A stretch of 64,000 bases of DNA from Pelolinea submarina (lineage in GTDB: Bacteria > Chloroflexota > Anaerolineae > Anaerolineales > Anaerolineaceae), in assembly GCF_003966975.1 (NCBI RefSeq), contig NZ_AP018437.1:3410001-3474000 (forward strand), given 5' to 3'. Every line of letters starts with the position of its first letter. Positions within the stretch are counted from its first letter, which is position 1. The notes under the pieces are model-generated. The model was not told the origin of the DNA, did not search any database, and saw nothing but the letters and a program-made list of their open reading frames with translations. Shown here one piece after another: positions 57,569 through 64,000 of the stretch. The position numbers were made by a program, and so were the translations under genes.

Positions 57569-57881
57569 CATTTCCTCCATCTTGTGAGTTAATGATAAAA
57601 ACCCGTAAAGCTTCCCCATCCATACGGCCGTAGAGTTCCATGGGGAGAATGACCGGGGTGATCCCGTGCTGCGTGCAGGTTTCGCGGATGTCTTCTATTT
57701 CGTACAAAACATTGGGGGCAACCAGAACGATATCCGTTTCGTCGATGTAATCCACAATTTCCATGGATGCCTTCGAAATGATGTGAACACATTCGCCTTT
57801 ATTCTTAAAAGCTTCCTTGATCTTCTTCACCACAAATGAGGAGGACATGCCGCCCTGGCAAACCAGTAATATATTCATCAT
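57561..57881 (-). CDS. Cellobiose-family PTS IIB
   Basis: A 106-residue protein. NILLVCQGGMSSSFVVKKIK (residues 3-22) is the P-loop with the phospho-Cys (about residue 8). DIVLVAPNVLYEIEDIR (about 50-66) is the second conserved strand and helix. It passes phosphate from IIA to the sugar bound in IIC. First gene of the operon; AAAGG lies 5 nt before the ATG. Confidence 0.93.
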   Translation of the reverse strand: MMNILLVCQGGMSSSFVVKKIKEAFKNKGECVHIISKASMEIVDYIDETDIVLVAPNVLYEIEDIRETCTQHGITPVILPMELYGRMDGEALRVFIINSQDGGNDG

Positions 57882-58104
57882 GCTAACCTTTAAATTGAAT
57901 TAAAAGAATTCACATATCCTTTCCTACGGGTGCAATGCTGACGTTGGCAATACGACACAGTTAAAAAGAGCGCTTGTTCATTTAATGAATACATGATTTT
58001 AGAATATAAACTAAAATCTGACAATTCTTTTTCTTCTATCTTAATCACACAAGTGAACACGCAAAAAATTGAAAAGATATAATTCACTTGGGAGGAACGC
58101 CAGT

Positions 58105-58770
58105 ATGAATGATGTGATCATTACCGCTATCCAACAAACCCTGATCGAAGGCAATGTCGAGACCGCCGAAACGGCCGCGCGCGCCGCCCTGGAAGCCGGG
58201 GTGGACGCGCAGACCATCCTCAACGAGGGCTTGATGCGCGGGGCGGACATCGTCGGGCAGCAATTCGAAGCCGGCGAGGTCTTCCTGCCGCAGTTGATGT
58301 TCACCGCGCGTGCCCTGAAGGCCGCCATGGCCATCATCACACCCGAACTGAAACGCCTGAGCGCGGAAAGCGGCATCAGCAGCAGCAAAGGGCGGGTGGT
58401 ACTGGCCACCATCCAATCGGATATCCACGATATCGGCAAGAACATCGTCTCGACCATGCTGACCACTGGCGGGTTCGAGGTGATCGACCTGGGCGTGGAT
58501 GTGCCCATTAAACGCATCATCTCCACCGCGCTGGACGAAGGCGCCGACATTATCGGCTGTTCCGCCATGCTGACCACCTCAATGCCCTTCATGAGTGATC
58601 TGATCAAGACACTGGAAGCCATGGGGCAGCGCGAACGCTTCAAGGTGATGATCGGTGGGGCATCCGTCACACCAGCCTACGCCGAGCGCATCGGCGCAGA
58701 CGGCACCGCCGCCAACGCCGTGCAGGCGCTGCAGCTGGCACGCCAATTCATGCAAAACGCTTTAGCCTAG
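58105..58770 (+). CDS. Corrinoid (B12-binding) methyltransferase carrier protein
   Basis: A 221-residue protein of the MtmC/MttC/MtbC type. Residues 1-85 are the helical cap (AAREALEAGVDAQTILNEGL-like layout, MRGADIVGQQFEAGEVFLPQ). Residues 95-221 are the cobalamin domain with the histidine-on motif SDIHDIGKNIVSTML (His near residue 112), then the conserved SAML and GGASV blocks. It carries a methyl group on cobalt between a substrate-specific methyltransferase and an acceptor. It is 9 nt upstream of the MtmB homologue, which names its partner. Start ATG 58105 has GGGAGG 9 nt upstream. Confidence 0.95.
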   Translation: MNDVIITAIQQTLIEGNVETAETAARAALEAGVDAQTILNEGLMRGADIVGQQFEAGEVFLPQLMFTARALKAAMAIITPELKRLSAESGISSSKGRVVLATIQSDIHDIGKNIVSTMLTTGGFEVIDLGVDVPIKRIISTALDEGADIIGCSAMLTTSMPFMSDLIKTLEAMGQRERFKVMIGGASVTPAYAERIGADGTAANAVQALQLARQFMQNALA

Positions 58771-58779
58771 GAAACCACC

Positions 58780-60153
58780 ATGGATTATCTGGAAATCATC
58801 GACCGTTCCGACTCCGGCGAGTATATCTCCGAGGAGAATTGGGATTTGGAAAAAGTGGCTATGACCTGCATGCGGCTGGTCAGCCAGTACGACCTGAAAT
58901 GGGACAGGCAAAATCTGGTGCCGGACGACCCGGCCCTGGCTGACCGCGTCTTTGCAGCCGGTCTGGCGCTGGCCGTCGAGATCGGCGCCTACAACCGCAG
59001 CAGTGAACGCATCCTGCGCTTCGAGCGCGACGAACTGGAAAGCGCGCTGCGTGACATGAAGCAGACCTTATCCATGGGCCAGGGCGCGGATGAACGCGTG
59101 CTGTTCGCGCGCCAGATTGAGGACAGCCGCCCGCCGCTGGTATGGGCCGGCAACCCGGGCGCGCCCCATCCGGAAGCACTGTTCCTACCGGCTGTGGTGA
59201 GCTGGGCGCAGGAGCCGATTGTGGACCTGATCACCTGCGGCACGCTGGCCGAGGTGGACGGGCGCGAAGTGCGCACCGGCGAAGCGCTGGAGATCACCGC
59301 CACACGGCGCGAGCTGACTTACCTGCACCAGGCGCTGGCACACGTGGGCCGGCCAGGCATGGGTATGCTGGCGGCGCAGAGCAGCGTTTCGGAACTGGGC
59401 GACCTGGCGGCCGCTAACCCGGATTACCTGCGCACCTGCGACGCGCACCTGGTACCCATGCTGAACGAACTCAAGATCGACAACCGCAACATCGCCCGCG
59501 CGGTCAACTCCATCGAGTACGGCATGCGCAACGGCGGACTGTACTGCGCCATTTCCGGCGGCCTTGGCGGCGACGCGCCCGGCTGCGCGCTCATTTCGGT
59601 GGCCTCCATGATCCTGGGGCTTTTGACCAACCGCGCAGATTACCACATCCTGCATCCCATCCACATCCGTCACGTCGCCACCAGCACACGCGAGGTGCTG
59701 TGGGTGGAAAGCGTCGTACTGCAGGCCTTCGCGCGCAACGCGCCGGCCATCATTGTGACGGACGTTTATCCCAAGAGCGGTGCATTGACGCGCGAACTGC
59801 TTTACGAAACGGCCGCCAACGCGCTGGCCATCACGGTCAGCGGCGGGCACCTGGAAGGCTGCGGTTCGGCCGACGGGCTGGTGCCGCATGCCACCGGCCT
59901 GGAACCGCGCTTGATGGGCGAAGTCGGGCATGCCGCCTGCCGCCAGGGTGTGACCCGCGCGCAGGCCAACCAATGGATTCTACAATTGATGGAAAAATAC
60001 GAGCACGTCTTCCGGATGCCGGAGGGCAACCCGGGCGCGCGTTTCGACCAGGCTTACGACCTGGAAACGCTCCAGCCCCTGCCGGAATGGACGCGCATGT
60101 ACGAGGAGGTCAAAACCGAATTAAAAGAAATGGGCCTGGATCTATCCGGGTAA
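58780..60153 (+). CDS. MtmB-family methyltransferase lacking pyrrolysine
   Basis: A 457-residue protein that aligns along its length with archaeal monomethylamine methyltransferase MtmB, from SEENWDLEKVAMTCMRLVSQ (near residue 18) to the GLEPRLMGEVGHAA block near 370. The catalytic stretch of MtmB, GRPGMG-V-Pyl-GPETS, here reads GRPGMGMLAAQSS: pyrrolysine is replaced by Leu197 (codon CTG at 59368-59370), and no in-frame amber codon exists. LNELKID (about 228) is kept. By analogy with non-pyrrolysine MttB relatives, it probably demethylates something other than monomethylamine and loads the corrinoid protein upstream. Substrate unknown. Neighbour spacing of 9 nt makes an operon. Confidence 0.87.
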   Translation: MDYLEIIDRSDSGEYISEENWDLEKVAMTCMRLVSQYDLKWDRQNLVPDDPALADRVFAAGLALAVEIGAYNRSSERILRFERDELESALRDMKQTLSMGQGADERVLFARQIEDSRPPLVWAGNPGAPHPEALFLPAVVSWAQEPIVDLITCGTLAEVDGREVRTGEALEITATRRELTYLHQALAHVGRPGMGMLAAQSSVSELGDLAAANPDYLRTCDAHLVPMLNELKIDNRNIARAVNSIEYGMRNGGLYCAISGGLGGDAPGCALISVASMILGLLTNRADYHILHPIHIRHVATSTREVLWVESVVLQAFARNAPAIIVTDVYPKSGALTRELLYETAANALAITVSGGHLEGCGSADGLVPHATGLEPRLMGEVGHAACRQGVTRAQANQWILQLMEKYEHVFRMPEGNPGARFDQAYDLETLQPLPEWTRMYEEVKTELKEMGLDLSG

Positions 60154-60164
60154 TTCGATTACGT

Positions 60165-60749
60165 CTATTGATATGCTTCCCAAACACATTCCCCAAAACG
60201 GAAGTCTTCAAACTGGGCCTTGAATGAGGATTGCAGCGGGCTGCAAGCATAAACACCGACCTGTATAGGGCCATCCGCCTTCACCAAATGAAATATTCTC
60301 ATTTGATGGAAGGTTTTGCCGTCCGCGGCACTTTCGATCAAAAAATCATTTTTCCTTCTGCTCAACCGGTAGGTCATTTGAATTTCCTGACCGCCCTTAA
60401 TGTCCGCAGTTGCCCAATCTGAAAAACCCAAATTGGTTACCACACTGCCCAACTTCGAAATTTCAGCCGTCTCATATTCAACGGATGCTTTAAACCAATT
60501 TTCACTATCCAGATAAATAACAACCCCAGCCTGATCAAATAATTGACTGGGTGAATAGCGCGAGGCTACAGAAAATGTAAATTCCGGACGATCTGCTTGC
60601 ACTACACAAGCATGCGCATTATCATTTTGAAAACCATAATAAGTACGCTGCCAAAAATCGGTCCCCGGTTCAGTTTCAAAAATTAAGGCGTTCTCACCAA
60701 AAGAATGATTTTCCGGTTCATTGATCCAAAAGAATTTATTTAAATCCAT
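60165..60749 (-). CDS. DUF1349 protein (concanavalin-like fold)
   Basis: A 194-residue protein with the DUF1349 layout: FWINEPENHSFGENALIFET (about residues 7-26), GTDFWQRTYYGF, then FDQAGVVIYLDSENWFKASVEYET (about 71-94) and VGVYACSPLQSSFKAQFEDFRF at the end. The fold is a beta-sandwich like concanavalin A lectins/glucanases, and members are thought to bind or act on carbohydrate. There is no signal peptide. GGGAG precedes the ATG. It is convergent with the MtmB homologue (11 nt between stops). Confidence 0.85.
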   Translation of the reverse strand: MDLNKFFWINEPENHSFGENALIFETEPGTDFWQRTYYGFQNDNAHACVVQADRPEFTFSVASRYSPSQLFDQAGVVIYLDSENWFKASVEYETAEISKLGSVVTNLGFSDWATADIKGGQEIQMTYRLSRRKNDFLIESAADGKTFHQMRIFHLVKADGPIQVGVYACSPLQSSFKAQFEDFRFGECVWEAYQ

Positions 60750-60882
60750 ATCTCTCCCTTACAACAATGCACTTCGTGATGTCTAAAATATTCTATACAG
60801 CTGGTGAATAAGATAACCTATTTTATTAGAAATGGCTATGTTCTTTACATAACTTTATCCATTTAACAATCCGGATCAACAG

Positions 60883-60960
60883 CGCCCGCATCGCGGGCGG
60901 TTCAGGGAACAATAATTTAAATAAAATGGAGCCGGACCTCGATAACTGAGGTCCAGCCCC
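60883..60960 (-). terminator. Double hairpin terminator after yjbQ
   Basis: GGACCTC (60934-60940) / GAGGTCC (60948-60954) with flanking GGAGCC/GGCTGG pairs is followed on the minus strand by ATTTTATTT. A second hairpin, CGCCCGC-ATC-GCGGGCG (60883-60899), lies beyond it. Confidence 0.75.
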
Positions 60961-60978
60961 ATAGGAGTTAGCGAGACT

Positions 60979-61473
60979 TTATTCACCCACAATTTGGAAG
61001 TGAACGTTCCGTTCGCGCGCGCGCACCTGGTCGAAATCGGCAAAGTAAATGCGTCCGAATTCGCCCAGTTCGAGCTTGCCATCGATGATCGGTATGGATT
61101 CCGAACGCCCCATGATGATGGACCGTAAGTGCGCGTCCGTGTTCAGGCTCCAGGACGGCAATTCATTGCGCCGGGTGGCATCCGCGATGTGCATCGGGCC
61201 GGGGTGCAGGTATTGGCCCTCGGAAGTGCAGGTTGGAACGATCTTCGACAATACATTCAGCAAATCCTGCATCAGCGATTTGATCCCCCAGAAATTCTCG
61301 TCGTGGGCTTCTTCCTGCAGCATCACGCTGCAAGTGGTGTGCTGCGAGAAAACCACCAGGATGCCGTTCTTGACGCCGGATTTTTTGAGCGCTTCCTGCG
61401 CATCGTTGGTCACATCATGGAACGTCGGGACCAGATTGGATTGAACTTTAACTGCTTCGTGATAAACAGACAT
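60979..61473 (-). CDS. YjbQ/UPF0047 family protein
   Basis: A 164-residue protein. FSQHTTCSVMLQEEAHD (about residues 43-59) has the HTT/T motif and HPGPMHIADATRRNELP (about 90-106), with TDAHLRSIIMG, completes the His-rich active site of YjbQ proteins. The group has thiamine-phosphate synthase-like activity in E. coli. Its product is unknown here. It is the last gene of the sugar operon, 25 nt after the TIM-like gene, so it may act on a sugar phosphate. Ribosome site GAGG. Confidence 0.9.
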   Translation of the reverse strand: MSVYHEAVKVQSNLVPTFHDVTNDAQEALKKSGVKNGILVVFSQHTTCSVMLQEEAHDENFWGIKSLMQDLLNVLSKIVPTCTSEGQYLHPGPMHIADATRRNELPSWSLNTDAHLRSIIMGRSESIPIIDGKLELGEFGRIYFADFDQVRARERNVHFQIVGE

Positions 61474-61498
61474 AATTAGACCTCGTTATTATTTTGTA

Positions 61499-62203
61499 TT
61501 AATGGGTTTCATCCCAAGCCATACGCATGGCGCTGATCATTTCTTCCAGCATTTGGAAGGGATCGTCGGCCAGGATAATGCCGCTGGTGGATCCGCTGCC
61601 CTGGGCGCCGTGCCGGACGATATCGTAGATGTCCTTGCCATTTTTGATGCCGGCGCCGTGCAGCACCAGAATGTCCGGATCGACTCCCCATACCAACGCA
61701 TTGGTCGCAGCGATTTCCAGCTGGGCCGCCTCATCGCGCACACCCACGCCGATCAAATTCGGCGATTCCGCCAGGACAATATTGGGCTTCATCCGGGCAA
61801 TTTCCAACGCATCCTGGGGCGTATCCGCGCACACCATGGAAATCAGCCCGACCTCATCGGCGCGGGCGATGGTGCGTTCGATTTCCGCCATGCCAAGTTT
61901 CTTCTCGGCGTGATTGAGCAAGACACCCTGCGCCCCGGCTTCTTTGATCGCTTCCGGCAGCACCGTGCCGATGCCCCGCCCAACCGGGATGGCATCCATA
62001 TGTTGGGCAAAGACCAGGAGGTCCTGCGTATTTTGCGCGATCAGGGGGATATCCACGCATTGGGGCGTGAAAATGATGCGCACGTCATATTTCCGGCTCA
62101 TGCGGTCGGCATGTTGGGCCAACTTTAAGGCCGCGGCTCCATACAGATAAGCCTTCGGGCCAATTTCAAAAAATGGCGGTTTGATCTTCAAACCAGAATA
62201 CAT
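61499..62203 (-). CDS. Archaeal-type triose-phosphate-isomerase-like protein
   Basis: A 234-residue TIM barrel, shorter than bacterial TpiA and like archaeal TIMs and their bacterial paralogues. FFEIGPKAYLYG (residues 11-22) is the N-terminal loop, ILLNHAEKK-type VLLNHAEKKLG (about 94-104) holds the catalytic His, VLAESPNLIGVG (about 142-153) the catalytic Glu and loop 6, and GAGIKNGKDI with GSGSTSGIILADD is the phosphate cup. It probably isomerises a short sugar phosphate (triose, erythrulose or similar). It follows a DeoR regulator in the same operon (42 nt). Confidence 0.87.
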   Translation of the reverse strand: MYSGLKIKPPFFEIGPKAYLYGAAALKLAQHADRMSRKYDVRIIFTPQCVDIPLIAQNTQDLLVFAQHMDAIPVGRGIGTVLPEAIKEAGAQGVLLNHAEKKLGMAEIERTIARADEVGLISMVCADTPQDALEIARMKPNIVLAESPNLIGVGVRDEAAQLEIAATNALVWGVDPDILVLHGAGIKNGKDIYDIVRHGAQGSGSTSGIILADDPFQMLEEMISAMRMAWDETH

Positions 62204-62245
62204 GACTTAACCTATTCAGTATTTAATTCATTACTATGACAGAAG

Positions 62246-63034
62246 TTAAACCAGGACTACCTCGACGCCCATATCGCGGATGGCGCTGACCAGGTCGGCC
62301 GGTGCTTCGTTATCCGTGATGATGGTGTCATAGCTGGCCAAAGGCTTGACCGGCACAAATCCCATGCGTCCGAACTTTGAGCTGTCGGTCACCAATACGG
62401 TCCTGCGGGCGTGGTCGGCCATCATGCGGTCGACCTCGGCCATCAGAATGTTGGCCGTGGTCGCGCCGCCTTCCAAAGTCAAGCCATCGGTCCCCAGGAA
62501 CGCAATATCAGCAGTCAGTTCATTCAATTGGTTCAAGGTCTGGGGACCTACAGTAGCCTGATAATCCGGCAGGTAGATGCCGCCCAATACGGTGACGTTA
62601 GGAGAAGGCCAGGTGAGGACTTCGTGCGACACCGGCATGGAGTTGGTGACCATGTTGATCATATTGCTCACGCGCAAAGAGTGCGGCATGTTGCGAATAA
62701 CCTGTAAAGTAGTTGTGCCGGAATCCAGCAGGATGATGTTGCCCTGCTTGATGAGGCTGGCAGCCACCCGCCCGATGCGTTCCTTGGCGTGAATGTGCAG
62801 CTTTTCCTTCTCATCGAACGAATCCGTGCGCAGGTTGCCGGGAATCGGTACCGCGCCGCCGTGGACACGTTTCAGCCTTTGGTTTTCTTCCAAAATCGTT
62901 AAATCGCGGCGGATGGAAACCTCAGATACGTCAAACATTTCCACCAGGTCCGATACAAATACCTGACCGTTTTCAATTACCATTTGGGCGATTTGTGAGC
63001 GCCGTTCAGCTGTACTTATCGTATTCATTTCCAT
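62246..63034 (-). CDS. DeoR/GlpR-family transcriptional repressor
   Basis: A 262-residue regulator. DeoR helix-turn-helix at about 6-55: VFVSDLVEMFDVSEVSIRRD followed by LTILEENQRLKRVHGGAV. The C-terminal sugar-phosphate sensor domain shows ILLDSGTTTLQVIRNMP (about 92-108) and FLGTDGLTLEGGATT near 180. It probably binds a phosphorylated intermediate of its own operon. Several in-frame starts exist; I use the ATG at 63034, but 63028 is equally possible and no clear ribosome site decides. It lies 38 nt after the isomerase-like gene. Confidence 0.92.
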   Translation of the reverse strand: MEMNTISTAERRSQIAQMVIENGQVFVSDLVEMFDVSEVSIRRDLTILEENQRLKRVHGGAVPIPGNLRTDSFDEKEKLHIHAKERIGRVAASLIKQGNIILLDSGTTTLQVIRNMPHSLRVSNMINMVTNSMPVSHEVLTWPSPNVTVLGGIYLPDYQATVGPQTLNQLNELTADIAFLGTDGLTLEGGATTANILMAEVDRMMADHARRTVLVTDSSKFGRMGFVPVKPLASYDTIITDNEAPADLVSAIRDMGVEVVLV

Positions 63035-63072
63035 CACCACGATTTTTATAATTTCACGCAAGCATTGAAAGG

Positions 63073-64000
63073 TTAAACCTCAACCACTTCCAATCCCTGC
63101 ATTTCTGCATAAATTTTAATTAGATCGCTCAAGTGCCCAAAAGCCAGCGCCTGGTGGTGGGGCGAGCCGGCTTTGCACCAGGCATTGCACCACTCCGTGA
63201 TCGGCAGCGATTTCGGCTTGAACAACATTTGCGGCGCAGCCACCGGGCGCGGCTTTATTGCGATGGATTCACCTTCCGAAATAATCAAGCGCCATTTGCC
63301 CCGCACCGGAACCAACGATAAATTGGTGACCGGACCGGGCGCGTAAGCAAACTCGAGGCCGGCACCAAAACCTTTGACACCTTCATAGTATATACTGTGC
63401 TTGAGCGCGACGTCCGCGGGCTTGGCCGCCATGGCCGGGTTGCCGTGACCGTCATGGGAGAGAATGATAGCATCTCTTTTGTAATCCACCACATAATTTT
63501 CCAGGAATGTAGCCTTGCCGGCAATAGCCTGCAGGATCAGCATGGCGGTAACGGTGGTGATGTCGGCTTCGGTGGAGCAGGGAATACCCAGCTCGCACAG
63601 GCGCCCGGTTCCGTACGAAGGGATGATGCCCACGCGGGGATCCGTCATCCAAATCTGGTCGAAGGACGCCACTGCGTCAAAGTTTCCATCCCGGGTCACT
63701 TTCTCAAGCGCCAGGGCCAGCCGGCAAGAATTCTCGAATTGTTCTTTGGCGATATCAATTTGGTAACGTCCAGATTCCTTATCCATCAGGGCTTGCACTT
63801 CCGCATCCGGAATTTCACCCATAGCCACAGCCACTTTTTCAGGTTCGACCGGCCAACAGACCGGGCCGACATCCTGGCGCAGGCTGAGCTGGTCGATCAT
63901 CAGGTCGGTCATGCCCTCGAACGCGTGTCCGAAGACCGCGATGCGGGCTGTTTTGAGCCGATGAATTATACCGGCTGCGTTAATATAATCCGCCAATTGC
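63073..64000 (-). CDS. L-fucose/L-arabinose isomerase family protein, C-terminal part
   Basis: At least 309 residues; the N-terminal part lies beyond the right edge. The family fold is seen in VASFDQIWMTDPRVGIIPSY, the acidic STEADITTVTAMLILQAIAG block (Glu/Asp metal ligands), HDGHGNPAMA and the C-terminal SPHHQALAFGHLSDLIKIYA with the HH pair. Members interconvert aldoses and ketoses of deoxy- or branched sugars. As the first gene known in the operon, ahead of DeoR, TIM-like and YjbQ genes, it suggests an unknown aldose pathway. The apparent TTG at 63996 is not taken as a start, because the frame is open to the window edge. Confidence 0.85.
   Translation of the reverse strand, partial: QLADYINAAGIIHRLKTARIAVFGHAFEGMTDLMIDQLSLRQDVGPVCWPVEPEKVAVAMGEIPDAEVQALMDKESGRYQIDIAKEQFENSCRLALALEKVTRDGNFDAVASFDQIWMTDPRVGIIPSYGTGRLCELGIPCSTEADITTVTAMLILQAIAGKATFLENYVVDYKRDAIILSHDGHGNPAMAAKPADVALKHSIYYEGVKGFGAGLEFAYAPGPVTNLSLVPVRGKWRLIISEGESIAIKPRPVAAPQMLFKPKSLPITEWCNAWCKAGSPHHQALAFGHLSDLIKIYAEMQGLEVVEV

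Noticed and set aside
59368-59370. Pyrrolysine (in-frame amber) in the MtmB homologue
   Set aside because: The codon at the Pyl position is CTG, and the frame is open from start to stop without TAG.
59185-59973. A 262-residue open frame opposite the MtmB homologue
   Set aside because: Shadow of the MtmB-like gene. The sense frame has family motifs along its length.

Overview
The window looks like a chromosomal segment of an anaerobic bacterium of the phylum Chloroflexota, most likely an Anaerolineae-type fermenter. This is inferred from gene content: secreted proteins with Thr/Pro-rich linkers, an NBR1-Ig-like lipoprotein, an NHLP-clan peptide of the Os1348 type, a c-di-GMP-I riboswitch in front of a short secreted acidic protein, many leaderless or nearly leaderless promoters, and PTS- plus dihydroxyacetone-kinase-based carbon metabolism. 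No rRNA gene is present to confirm it. Two tRNA genes are present.

Region 1 (1-6360): a Tat lipoprotein fragment, a GNAT/MFS gene pair on the minus strand, then the most unusual locus of the window. This is a plus-strand unit with a DUF5317-like membrane protein, a decayed NHLP-like ORF, seven near-identical copies of a 47-residue membrane peptide (four, then an NHLP-clan protein, then three), and a BY-kinase-like ATPase whose nucleotide-binding motifs are degenerate. I know of no described system with this layout.

Region 2 (6360-16430): housekeeping and envelope genes, namely a secreted alpha/beta hydrolase, a GT39-like glycosyltransferase, two EamA transporters, an AlkD-like protein next to a radical-SAM/HhH fusion, and the AzlCD amino-acid exporter. 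Region 3 (16430-21000): an AT-rich orphan gene, tRNA(CAT), an iron alcohol dehydrogenase, tRNA-Gly, and a small AT-rich DUF3800 island bounded by tRNA-derived fragments. Region 4 (21000-38620): GH25, an NBR1-Ig lipoprotein, a second GT39-like protein, the riboswitch-controlled secreted protein, an S41 peptidase, MFS, hydrolase, DegV and DUF4428 genes, a 1570-residue beta-helix surface protein, gpmA and a peroxiredoxin-glutaredoxin fusion.

Region 5 (38620-58000) is a carbohydrate and glycerol block on the minus strand. A GntR/UTRA regulator heads a mannose-family PTS operon (IIA, IIB, fused IIC-IID) followed by a class I aldolase and a zinc dehydrogenase. HPr, DhaM-HPr, GlpK, DhaL, DhaK, GlpF and a three-gene anaerobic glycerol-3-phosphate dehydrogenase follow upstream, so glycerol can be fed either through GlpK/GlpA or through PTS-linked dihydroxyacetone kinase. 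A shared palindromic motif lies just after the promoters of the GntR and HPr genes, with a weaker match at the GlpA promoter. A cellobiose/lactose-family PTS (IIB, IIC, IIA), a TetR regulator and a second orphan IIA follow. PTS Enzyme I is not in the window.

Region 6 (58000-64000): a corrinoid protein paired with a homologue of monomethylamine methyltransferase MtmB that has leucine where MtmB has pyrrolysine, then a DUF1349 protein and a minus-strand sugar operon (fucose-isomerase-like, DeoR regulator, TIM-like isomerase, YjbQ) that runs off the right edge.
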